In this document: piece after piece, positions 35,994-43,392 of the stretch | How the letters are laid out: each line of letters starts with the position of its first letter | Numbering within the stretch: position 1 is the stretch's first letter | Position numbers and translations under genes: made by a program | The notes under the pieces: generated by a model | Seen by the model: the letters and a program-made list of their open reading frames with translations, nothing else | Database searches by the model: none | What the model was told of the DNA's origin: nothing | Assembly (NCBI RefSeq): GCF_900095305.1 | Contig: NZ_FMDO01000042.1 | Span: 23,683 to 87,682 of the forward strand | Direction of reading: 5' to 3' | Length of the DNA: 64,000 nt | Origin: Proteiniborus sp. DW1 | Lineage (GTDB): Bacteria; Bacillota; Clostridia; Tissierellales; Proteiniboraceae

Positions 35994-36847
35994 TGAGTTT
36001 CTCCTTTCCCTATAAGTAGGATAATGTCCTCTATGTCTGGATTTTCAATTAATAACTTGGGATACGTATTTTGCACTTTTTCTATATCTTTAACCAATAC
36101 ATTAATTTTATAGTTCATCTTTCTATAAGATATTATATATGCTGGATCAATATCATGAAAATCTGAAGTCGTGCATCTAACAATTCCATAATTACAAAGT
36201 ATATTTTTTTTATCTTCTTCTAACATCACCTTACCTTTGTGTATGAAAATTATTTTATCTGCTATTTTATCTAGATCACTTACTATATGCGAAGAAAATA
36301 ATACAGTATGATCTTTATTTTGGACATAATCGGTTAAAATTTCCAGTATATCATCTCTCATAAGTGGATCTAAGCCTGAGGTCGCCTCATCTAAAATTAA
36401 TAACTCGGGGTTTGTAGCTAAAGCTAGGGCAAAGTTAAATTTGACTTTCATACCCCTAGAGTAATTTCCTACTTTTTTCTCTAAGGGTAAATCAAATAAC
36501 TTTACATAATAAAAAAAATCTTGACTGCTCCATTTTTTGTATATCCCCTTCATCATTGTATTATAGTCCCTAGGAAAAAAATCATCTATTAAAAGAGGCT
36601 CATCCATGACAAGATATAACTTCTCTAAAACTTCTTCTTTTCGCTTATCAGCTTTTTTCCCGTCAATTAATATTTCCCCAGAATCAGGCTCTAAAGAACC
36701 AGTGATAAGATTAATTAATGTAGTTTTACCAGCTCCATTTTCTCCTACTAATCCTGTAATTAAGCCTTTTGGTACTTTGATACTCACATTATCTAGTTTG
36801 AACCCTTCAAAACTTTTATTTAAATCTATAACTTCAATAGCATTCAA
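35981..36847 (-). CDS. ABC transporter ATPase, lanthipeptide immunity (LanF-like)
   Basis: About 288 aa. Walker A GENGAGKTT, signature NYSRGMKVKF, Walker B LLILDEATSGLD, H-loop SSHIVSDL. First gene of the lanthipeptide operon, transcribed from the region with LytTR-type operators. TTG 36847 is preferred, 6 nt after the SD AAGGGGTG; GTG 36856 would lie inside it. BcrA/LanF type by layout. Confidence 0.9.
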   Translation of the reverse strand: MNAIEVIDLNKSFEGFKLDNVSIKVPKGLITGLVGENGAGKTTLINLITGSLEPDSGEILIDGKKADKRKEEVLEKLYLVMDEPLLIDDFFPRDYNTMMKGIYKKWSSQDFFYYVKLFDLPLEKKVGNYSRGMKVKFNFALALATNPELLILDEATSGLDPLMRDDILEILTDYVQNKDHTVLFSSHIVSDLDKIADKIIFIHKGKVMLEEDKKNILCNYGIVRCTTSDFHDIDPAYIISYRKMNYKINVLVKDIEKVQNTYPKLLIENPDIEDIILLIGKGETQCKG

Positions 36848-37170
36848 TACTATCACCCCTTAGAACATCTTTTACATTTTTGCAAAGCTCCATAAATTGC
36901 TAGATTATAAGTTCTAAAATAAGCTTTTTATAAAGAGATAAAACAAGAGAAATAGACATTTAACTACACTTGTACTAATTGCTTGTCATTATAATATCAT
37001 CATGATATTGACTTAACAAGATATTCCAGCCAAACAGCATTTCAAATGGAATAAACAACATATTTTTTTTGCAAAATGTCGTTTGTTCCATTTAGAATGC
37101 TGTTTATCAATTTTCTATAGGTTTTATCGAACTTGTATGATATTATCCTAGAAAAGATACTTGGGTTAGG
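36848..37170. promoter_or_regulatory. Divergent promoter region of lanthipeptide and agrBD operons
   Basis: About 320 bp without a gene. Minus strand: a candidate -10 TATAAT (36993-36988) with a poor -35 TTAAGT (37016-37011), 17-bp spacing, facing the ABC-lanM operon. Plus strand: candidate -10 sequences TATTAT/TATCCT at 37141-37149 with no good -35, facing agrB. Weak -35 boxes are usual for promoters that need an activator. Confidence 0.55.
37030..37107. promoter_or_regulatory. Two divergent LytTR-type operators
   Basis: A 30-bp imperfect inverted repeat (37032-37061 with 37076-37105, 26 of 30). Each arm holds two 9-bp direct repeats with 12 bp between them. Plus strand: GTCGTTTGT (37078-37086) and GCTGTTTAT (37099-37107), toward agrB. 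Minus strand: GTTGTTTAT (37059-37051) and GCTGTTTGG (37038-37030), toward the lanthipeptide operon. All four end in GTTTRK, matching the GTTNRK part of the LytTR half-site; spacing and orientation also fit AgrA/ComE boxes. Confidence 0.75.
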
Positions 37171-37776
37171 GTGATAATATTGATAGGCTTTGCAGTAGAC
37201 AAGATTCATGATTACTTTGCAAGTCAAGTTTATCTTTCGGAAAATGATAGTATCAAATTAAAGTATATTCTCAAAGTTATTTTGAATGAACTATCAAAAT
37301 TAATTATTTTGTTTTTTATCTTTTTTATGGTTAATAATGGAATTAATTATATCTACTGTCTAACTTCTTTGATTCCTCTTAGGACATATATAGGGGGCAT
37401 ACATTATAAAACATACACAGGGTGCCTAATCTTTAGCGGAGTATTTATATATGTCTCTATATATTTATCAAGCCACCTATCCATTAACTACTTCACTGCA
37501 ATGATACAGTTTATTTTTTCATTACTAATAATAGTTGCACTAGCCCCTATTATTTCGAAAAGCAGACCTATTTATAATAGAAGAAAAAAAATGTATTTTA
37601 AACTCATAAGTATTCTTATAGTACTTTTCCATTTCACAGCATACTTTTCTACAAAAAACAACCCATACTTTACTCAATCTATATGGGTTATTACTCTACA
37701 ATCTATTCAGTTAATAATTGCGAAAGGAGGGTTACTGTATGAAAACTCAAAAAACATTCTTAACAAAAGCAATTAA
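37171..37776 (+). CDS. agrB: AgrB-type peptide-processing membrane protease
   Basis: About 200 aa, polytopic membrane protein. AgrB cuts the C-terminal part of AgrD and forms the thiolactone. The catalytic pair is present with the S. aureus spacing: His78 and Cys85 in RTYIGGIHYKTYTGC. The start is GTG 37171 or TTG 37180; the SD AGGGTGA favours the latter. Its 3' end overlaps agrD by 38 nt. Faces away from the lanthipeptide operon and shares its control region. Confidence 0.93.
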   Translation: MIILIGFAVDKIHDYFASQVYLSENDSIKLKYILKVILNELSKLIILFFIFFMVNNGINYIYCLTSLIPLRTYIGGIHYKTYTGCLIFSGVFIYVSIYLSSHLSINYFTAMIQFIFSLLIIVALAPIISKSRPIYNRRKKMYFKLISILIVLFHFTAYFSTKNNPYFTQSIWVITLQSIQLIIAKGGLLYENSKNILNKSN

Positions 37777-37894
37777 AGTGTTTTGTAGCTTTCTTGTTAT
37801 GCTTGCACCTATAGCACTATCCCAAACAGCCTGTTGGTTTCTATGGGGTGAACCTGACTGCCCTGAATGTTTGAAGCAAGAAGTTAGCTCTTAG
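37739..37894 (+). CDS. agrD: AgrD-type cyclic lactone autoinducer precursor
   Basis: 51 aa: MKTQKTFLTKAIKVFCSFLV (amphipathic leader), then MLAPIALSQTACWFLWGEPD and CPECLKQEVSS. The pattern hydrophobic leader, x-Ala-Cys-aromatic residues, Gly-Glu-Pro, charged tail is that of clostridial AgrD. A five-residue ring from Cys32 to Trp36 (CWFLW) is the likely autoinducer ring, with the tail removed by AgrB; this is prediction. SD AAAGGAGG at 8 nt, inside agrB. Its stop overlaps the end of the convergent kinase gene by 11 bp. Confidence 0.92.
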   Translation: MKTQKTFLTKAIKVFCSFLVMLAPIALSQTACWFLWGEPDCPECLKQEVSS

Positions 37895-39152
37895 TAGTTA
37901 TTTTAAAAACAACATAGTTTTCATTGTTGTACCTATCATTACGTACGCTTATTTCTCCTTTATATTTGCTAACTATTTCTCTTACATTGGTTAGTCCATA
38001 ACCTCTACATTTATTTTCTTTTGTCGAAAAACCTTTTTGGAAAATGCTATTTATGATTTCGTACTTAAGATATGGATGTTTGTTCTTGACTTCGATAACA
38101 TTCATATCTTTATTTTTTGATAAAATTAACTCCACAGAATTCTCTTCAACTCCTGTTTCAAATGCATTATTGATTAGATTGCCTATCACTTCTACTAACT
38201 CATAATCTAACATTCTAGTTGAAAAGTCATAGTCGCTAATAGTTATTTTAAAATCTATCCCCATCTCTTTCGCTACCTTTAATTTACTATAAAGAAAGCC
38301 TGCCAATACTTTATTATGAAGCTTTATCAAATTTCCCAAATCATTTTGGCTCTCTATCTGACTGCTATACTTAGTCATTGATTTTACAATCCCCTCATAG
38401 TCCGTATTAATTGAAATCATCATTTTTAATGCCTGAATATGATTATCATATTCATGTTGACGCTTCCTCAATTCATCAATTAGTTGATCAATGACTGATA
38501 AATATTTCTCATATATCTGTAGCTGTCGCTCCATATACTCTTCTCTTAAGCCCTTTTTTAGTATAACTAGGTTCACAAACATAACCCCTAAAAATAATAT
38601 AAATATACTAATAATATTATTTAAAATCCCCTCTAAATCAATATACCAGTAAAATAGAATAGAAATTAGCAAGCATAATAAGTTTAAAGTCAAAGCTTTA
38701 ATGGTCTTGTTATTTTTATGAATGAAATTAAAAATTAAATCTATAGGTAAATATTTGCTTACAAATGCAACCATACCAAAAGATATAGTCTGTGATATCA
38801 CTCCAGAAAAAAAAGAGTATTCAACCTTTCCTGTAAGAATTTCTAAAATACCCACTATTAAAAATTGTATAAATACAACAATAATAATACTTAAAATATG
38901 AATATAGGTAGTTTCGATAACACTTCTTTTATATAGATGACGAGCCACCATCCACATTAGTACTGTTGTTATGATAAAGCTATGTTGTTTAGATATAAAA
39001 CTACCAAAAATAGCAGTAGCAAATGATAAAATTAATATGTATATTAGGCATATTTTCTTATTTAACTCTTGAAAATTTAACAATTTTCTTGATACCAGAA
39101 TATACCCAGTAATGTCAAATACTCCCATTAAGGCATGCTGTATCATTGTCAT
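37884..39152 (-). CDS. AgrC-type sensor histidine kinase (HPK10)
   Basis: About 422 aa. Six or so membrane helices over the first 200 residues, then a coiled linker and the His box RQHEYDNHIQALKMM, and a GHKL ATPase with N box (LIDYELVEVIGNLINNAFETG, in parts) and G box CRGYGLTNVREIV. It is expected to sense the agrD peptide. ATG 39152 overlaps the stop of the response regulator (ATGA). Convergent to agrBD, unlike the usual agrBDCA order. Confidence 0.92.
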   Translation of the reverse strand: MTMIQHALMGVFDITGYILVSRKLLNFQELNKKICLIYILILSFATAIFGSFISKQHSFIITTVLMWMVARHLYKRSVIETTYIHILSIIIVVFIQFLIVGILEILTGKVEYSFFSGVISQTISFGMVAFVSKYLPIDLIFNFIHKNNKTIKALTLNLLCLLISILFYWYIDLEGILNNIISIFILFLGVMFVNLVILKKGLREEYMERQLQIYEKYLSVIDQLIDELRKRQHEYDNHIQALKMMISINTDYEGIVKSMTKYSSQIESQNDLGNLIKLHNKVLAGFLYSKLKVAKEMGIDFKITISDYDFSTRMLDYELVEVIGNLINNAFETGVEENSVELILSKNKDMNVIEVKNKHPYLKYEIINSIFQKGFSTKENKCRGYGLTNVREIVSKYKGEISVRNDRYNNENYVVFKITTKS

Positions 39153-39856
39153 ATCCATATACCTCTCAAAGCTTCTTTATATTTCCTACCAATAGGAATA
39201 TCTATAACTACATTCTTAAGCTTAATTAAGTCATTTGCCTTATCAACTTTTTGGATATAGTTTGAATTGATAATATATCCTTTGTGACATTGTATAAAAT
39301 CATCTGTCAGTTCAATAAGAAGTTCTTTCAAAGAATAAGTAGATATTGTAATTTGCTCATTAATAGTATATATAACTATTTTTTTATTAATAGATTCTAT
39401 AAAAATAATTTCACTTTGCTTTATTACATATGAACAAGACTTCTGTTTCAATACTATAGTTGGTTGATTTTCTTGATTATTTTTGATTCCATAATTAATG
39501 ATTGTCTTTAAAATATCTATTACTTCTTTTTTATTAAATGGTTTCAATATGTAATCGTAGCAGTGTACTTGTTTGAAGGCTAATAGTTCTTTTGTAGGGA
39601 TAGAAGTAATGAAAACAATAGGCGTTAGCTTATACTTTTCCATACTTCTAATCTGTTTTGCTAATTCAATGCCTGAGTAGTCATTTAGTTGAATGTCTAG
39701 AAGAAAAGCATCAAAATGGTTATTAATCGCATAGTTTAACGCTTTTTGGGCATATCCTGTTGAAACTATCTCTAATTCATTTGCAAGGTTCTGGATAATT
39801 TTTCTTAGCCCTTTACAAATTATAAAATCGTCTTCAACTATTAAAATTTTTCCCAC
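39149..39856 (-). CDS. LytTR family response regulator (AgrA-like)
   Basis: A 235-aa protein: receiver domain (about 1-120; VEDDF, phospho-Asp in DAFLLDIQLNDYSG, Lys in YILKPFNKKE) and a C-terminal LytTR DNA-binding domain (about 135-232; FIQCHKGYIINSNYIQKV and IPIGRKYKE). Likely the activator acting on the operators at 37.0-37.1 kb. GTG start with SD AGGAGGGG. First gene of the regulator-kinase operon. Confidence 0.94.
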   Translation of the reverse strand: MGKILIVEDDFIICKGLRKIIQNLANELEIVSTGYAQKALNYAINNHFDAFLLDIQLNDYSGIELAKQIRSMEKYKLTPIVFITSIPTKELLAFKQVHCYDYILKPFNKKEVIDILKTIINYGIKNNQENQPTIVLKQKSCSYVIKQSEIIFIESINKKIVIYTINEQITISTYSLKELLIELTDDFIQCHKGYIINSNYIQKVDKANDLIKLKNVVIDIPIGRKYKEALRGIWI

Positions 39857-40162
39857 TCTTTTCCCCTCCTAAGAACAATAGGTATCTTTATTAAGTTAAA
39901 ATACTAAACCCTTTATTTTATTCTATATTGGATACTTAAAATCCTTTATCATATTATAATTCCTGCCAAATTACCAATTTATATCCACTTTAATGTTTCT
40001 ATTACATACACAGAAATCCAATAATCATGCTAGGCTATTCATTCTCCTTATTCATAATGTATATAACAATATCTTTAATAAGAGTATTTTTAAACAGTAA
40101 CATGGAAATATTTATACGGAGATAGATAAATAAAGCAAGTACATGAAAGGAATGATTTCAAA
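39857..40162. other. 306-bp divergent intergenic region, little recognisable
   Basis: Sits between the response regulator (minus) and the small gene at 40163 (plus). Very AT-rich, no paired LytTR-type repeat like that at 37.0 kb, no clear promoter. Both genes must be driven from here. Confidence 0.4.
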
Positions 40163-40381
40163 GTGAAAAAACATGTTAAAAGAGACAAAATTACTGTAAA
40201 TACCATATCACCTCCAAATAATGTTGAAACAATGCCAAACTCTCCTGTTCATAATGCACAAGATGCCAACTTTTGTGTCTATGCAGGTATGAGGCATGCT
40301 GTTGGTTCTATAATAAAAAACGATGATGGCTCAGAAATTGTTTGTACGGAGGATGGTTCTTGGCAAAATAAAACAAAGTAG
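40163..40381 (+). CDS. Small hypothetical protein, 72 aa
   Basis: GTG start with AAAGGA about 11 nt upstream; a strong terminator follows. The N-terminal half is basic then Pro/Asn-rich. The C-terminal half (FCVYAGMRHAVGSIIKNDDG, then SEIVCTEDGSWQN) has a C-x-Y-x-G...VGSIIK...C...DG-W pattern reminiscent of DUF1496 or small VWC-like modules; I am not sure of the family. No signal peptide. Position next to the agr regulators suggests it belongs to the island. Confidence 0.55.
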   Translation: MKKHVKRDKITVNTISPPNNVETMPNSPVHNAQDANFCVYAGMRHAVGSIIKNDDGSEIVCTEDGSWQNKTK

Positions 40382-40408
40382 AGCTTATATATATTAACAA
40401 CTAATACT

Positions 40409-40448
40409 AATGCTGTAATGCATAGCTTATACATTACAGCATTACTTT
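40409..40448 (+). terminator. Terminator of the 72-aa gene
   Basis: AATGCTGTAATG / CATTACAGCATT, 12-bp perfect stem, loop of 11, then ACTTTTT. Confidence 0.85.
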
Positions 40449-40565
40449 TTATCATGACATCTTTTGCGATTAATAATTTTTCTAATAATAGCGTAACACA
40501 AATTATCACAATTAATATAATGTATTAAGGTTAAAGCCTAACTTAATTAATTGATAGGAGGTAGC

Positions 40566-40667
40566 ATGATGGCTGAAGCAAAAGGATTCTTCGGAGATAG
40601 CGGAAGCGAATTACTATTTTTCTTCTTAATTTTAGTAGTGTTATTTATGCCATTTGGCAGATGCTAA
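40566..40667 (+). CDS. Very small hydrophobic protein, 33 aa
   Basis: Begins MMAEAKGFFGDSGSELLFFF and ends LVVLFMPFGRC; AGGAGG precedes the start and a 16-bp hairpin terminator follows. A short polar head with Gly-Asp-Ser-Gly-Ser and a Phe/Leu-rich helix. The pattern resembles the small YjcZ-like or spore-coat-associated peptides of clostridia, though the family is not certain. ATG 40569 is an equally good start. Confidence 0.65.
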   Translation: MMAEAKGFFGDSGSELLFFFLILVVLFMPFGRC

Positions 40668-40777
40668 AGCAAAGTGAAGTATGTAACTAGGTAGTTACTG
40701 ACAATGAATAGACTAATATCTAGTCTAAGAACTCCCCACACGAATATATCTAGATTTAAAATAATTTTCTTGCACTA

Positions 40778-40813
40778 AAAGCTCCCCTAAGATATATATC
40801 TTAGGGGAGCTTT
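40778..40813. terminator. Bidirectional hairpin before the symporter gene
   Basis: Perfect 16-bp stem, AAAGCTCCCCTAAGAT with its complement, loop ATAT. Lies between the convergent 33-aa gene and the symporter. Confidence 0.8.
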
Positions 40814-40856
40814 AATAACTAATGAGTTTTCATAGATTATATAGACATATTACACA

Positions 40857-42329
40857 CTATTTTAGGGTTGTAGTAGTTAGAGCCTTCTTTAATACAGATT
40901 TTTTATTTTCTACTTTTTTATCTTGAAGCCCCTCATACTCATAATTCCAGTGAATATCACCTTTGAGTACACATGAATCATAGTCATCAAGTATTGCACG
41001 TACTTCTTTAGATAATAAGAACAATGCTATGATATTTGGTATAGCCATGATACCCATAAACATATCAGCTAACTTCCATACAAATGTAGCATCTATCATT
41101 GTACCAAATGCTAATGCTGTTATAGATACAGCTTTAAACAAGTTTATGGTTGTAGCTTTAGAGTTAAATACCATTTTAACATTTGATTCTGCAAAGTAAT
41201 ACCAGCCAACTATTGTAGTAAGTGAGAAAAATGATAAACAAATGGACAAGAACATTCCACCAAATGTACCAAATCCTGATGCAAATCCACTTTGCGTCAT
41301 TACAATAGCTTTTTCTGTCATCTCTAATGCAGATATATTAGGATTATAAGCTCCTGAAGTAAGATTCAACATTACAGTTGATAAACAAATTAAAAAGGTT
41401 GATATAAATACTCCTATCATAGCAGTAAATCCTTGCTCAGCAGGGTGTTTAGTATCAGCAACTGCATGAGAATGTGGAGTTGACCCCATACCTGCTTCAT
41501 TTGAAAAAAGTCCTCTTGCAAGTCCAAATCTTATAGTTTGTTGAATAGTAATACCAAGTACTCCGCCTCCAATTGCAGCTGGAGTAAATGCACCTATAAA
41601 AATACCTTTTAACACAGGGATAATGTTACCTAAATTCATAAGGATTATTATTAAGCTTCCTAGAATATATGCTCCTGCCATAACTGGAACTACTTTTTCT
41701 GCAAAAGATGCTATTCTTCCCATACCGCCCATTAATATAAGTGCAACTACAATAGAAAGTCCTATAGTTACGGCAATAGTTGGAACCCCAAACGCATCAC
41801 TAACTGAGCCTGCAACAGAGTTAGATTGTACCATTACACCAACTACTCCAAGTGCAAATATACATGCTATAGCAAAAAAAGTTGCTAATTTTTTTGATTT
41901 CAAACCATTCTTAATATAGTAAGCTGGTCCCCCTACTAATTCTCCATCTTTAACCTCTCTATATTTTTGTGCTAATACTCCCTCACTAAAGATAGTGGCC
42001 ATTCCGAAAAATGCAGATACTAACATCCAAAATGCTGCACCAGGTCCACCAGCTGCTATTGCTGTAGCTACACCAACTATATTTCCTGTACCAACTTGAG
42101 CTGCTACTGCTGTTGATAATGCCTGGAATGGTGTCATTTTGCCTTCCTCTACTGGCCCTTTACTTGTAAGTCCTAATAGCATTTTCTTTAGTGCCGGAAA
42201 TAATCTGGTAAATTGTAGAAACTTTAATCTTATGGTCATAAAAATACCTATACCTAATAAAGCAATTATTAAAACATAATCCCATAAAATTTTGTTAACC
42301 GAATCAACAATAATATTAATTGCTTCCAT
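40857..42329 (-). CDS. Alanine/glycine/glutamine:Na+ symporter (AGCS family)
   Basis: A 490-aa protein with about ten membrane helices. AGCS signatures: STAVAAQVGTGNIVGVATAI (in GTGNIVGVA), GGPGAAFWMLVSAFFGMATIF (in parts), and FSNEAGMGSTPHSHAVADT. It imports a small amino acid with sodium. The neighbouring GlnKL-like pair suggests glutamine rather than alanine, as with GlnT of Bacillus; that is inference. SD AAAGGAGAG lies directly after a structured leader. Confidence 0.94.
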   Translation of the reverse strand: MEAINIIVDSVNKILWDYVLIIALLGIGIFMTIRLKFLQFTRLFPALKKMLLGLTSKGPVEEGKMTPFQALSTAVAAQVGTGNIVGVATAIAAGGPGAAFWMLVSAFFGMATIFSEGVLAQKYREVKDGELVGGPAYYIKNGLKSKKLATFFAIACIFALGVVGVMVQSNSVAGSVSDAFGVPTIAVTIGLSIVVALILMGGMGRIASFAEKVVPVMAGAYILGSLIIILMNLGNIIPVLKGIFIGAFTPAAIGGGVLGITIQQTIRFGLARGLFSNEAGMGSTPHSHAVADTKHPAEQGFTAMIGVFISTFLICLSTVMLNLTSGAYNPNISALEMTEKAIVMTQSGFASGFGTFGGMFLSICLSFFSLTTIVGWYYFAESNVKMVFNSKATTINLFKAVSITALAFGTMIDATFVWKLADMFMGIMAIPNIIALFLLSKEVRAILDDYDSCVLKGDIHWNYEYEGLQDKKVENKKSVLKKALTTTTLK

Positions 42330-42345
42330 GTCTCTCTCTCCTTTT

Positions 42346-42410
42346 ATAGTTGGTTTTAGCTATCGATATATTCTAAAATATCGTTTTCCTCTTATGCTAG
42401 TACCAACTAT
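42346..42410 (-). ncRNA. Nested stem-loop leader of the symporter gene
   Basis: Three coaxial helices on the minus strand: ATAGTTGGT/ACCAACTAT (9 bp), TAGC/GCTA (4 bp) and CGATAT/ATATCG (6 bp), with a purine-rich internal loop ATAAGAGGAAAA and end loop TTTAGAAT. The outer helix ends right at the SD. No known riboswitch recognised. Confidence 0.6.
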
Positions 42411-42522
42411 TATTTTTTATATAATGATTATATTTATTGACCTTCAAAAAACTACAAAAAGTTTCATGAATTGCTGAAACTTTATAAAATTTATCTATAG
42501 TAATTTTTAGGAAAATAGAAAA

Positions 42523-42554
42523 AAGGTTAAAAAAGTACACACTTTTTTAACCTT
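42523..42554 (-). terminator. Terminator of the GlnKL-like operon
   Basis: AAGGTTAAAAAAGT / ACTTTTTTAACCTT, 14-bp stem, loop ACAC, followed on the minus strand by TTTTTTCTATTTT. It starts next to the stop of the response-regulator gene. Confidence 0.88.
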
Positions 42555-43391
42555 CTATTTGTATTTATTGCAGTAAAAAAGCATTCCATCAATGAATTTT
42601 TTCAGATTTACTTTTCCTCTTCTTTTAGTCTTACCCCTAATATAATCCATTTCTATCTTTATCTGTTCAAAATTATATAGTCCATTAGAATACTCAGTAA
42701 ATATTTCATTCATATAGTCTTCAATGCCTAAATTTGCAAGATTAATCATTCCAACAGTGGCAGTCCTCCTGATTCTTTGCTCCATAGATTTAACTTGATC
42801 AGTGAACTTGCTACATAACTCTTTCACAGTAAAATTAGACATATCTTGGTTTGTATCAAGCAGATATTTTATAATATTGATTATATCCTGGCTTCCACTT
42901 TCACCAATAATTCCGATTCTCTGCATCACTCTTTTTACTTCTTCAATATTATTTTCTGGTCTCCTAATGTCTTTAACTTCATGACCAGAAAATAGGCTCT
43001 GGATCTGGAATAACTTCCGATTCATATTTAACTTATCTTGGACTTTATGAATAACGCTTTCAACCTCTATAGCGTTTATTGGCTTTGATATAAAGTATTC
43101 TATTCCACTTTGATAAGCTTTACCTATCATATCCTTAGAAGACACCTGTGATATCATAATAAATTGAATATCAGGGTGCATGTCCTTTGCTTCCTTTACT
43201 AGACTTATGCCATCTTTGCCTGGCATTAACAAGTCCACTAGTACTATATCAGGTTTCAAGTTTTGAATCTCTAATAGACCATTAATTCCGTCATTAGCAT
43301 AACCTAATAGTGTTCCTAGCTCTCTATCAATTATAATCTTTTCTAGTATTTTTATAATACTGTTATCATCTTCAATTATAAAGATATTCAT
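42555..43391 (-). CDS. GlnL/YcbB-like response regulator
   Basis: A 278-aa protein. Receiver domain about 1-118 (IIEDDN, phospho-Asp in DIVLVDLLMPGKDG, Lys in YFISKPINA). The C-terminal YcbB domain (about 130-270; RVMQRIGIIGESGSQDIINI) is the type found in GlnL, which controls glutamine use in Bacillus. Overlaps closely with the kinase gene. Its neighbour, the AGCS symporter, fits a GlnT-like target. Confidence 0.88.
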   Translation of the reverse strand: MNIFIIEDDNSIIKILEKIIIDRELGTLLGYANDGINGLLEIQNLKPDIVLVDLLMPGKDGISLVKEAKDMHPDIQFIMISQVSSKDMIGKAYQSGIEYFISKPINAIEVESVIHKVQDKLNMNRKLFQIQSLFSGHEVKDIRRPENNIEEVKRVMQRIGIIGESGSQDIINIIKYLLDTNQDMSNFTVKELCSKFTDQVKSMEQRIRRTATVGMINLANLGIEDYMNEIFTEYSNGLYNFEQIKIEMDYIRGKTKRRGKVNLKKFIDGMLFYCNKYK

Positions 43392-43392
43392 T

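Noticed and set aside
37030..37107. The 30-bp inverted repeat as a rho-independent terminator
   Set aside because: The T-run lies in the loop rather than after the stem, and the repeat stands between divergent operons, not after a gene.
37042..37227. Minus-strand 61-codon frame across the agr-lanthipeptide control region
   Set aside because: It overlaps the operator repeats and the start of agrB, and has no SD or recognisable protein features.
40163..40381. The 72-aa gene as a third lanthipeptide or other RiPP precursor
   Set aside because: It lacks the FEELxLEEM leader and a GG-type cleavage site, and its two Cys are not preceded by suitably spaced Ser/Thr.
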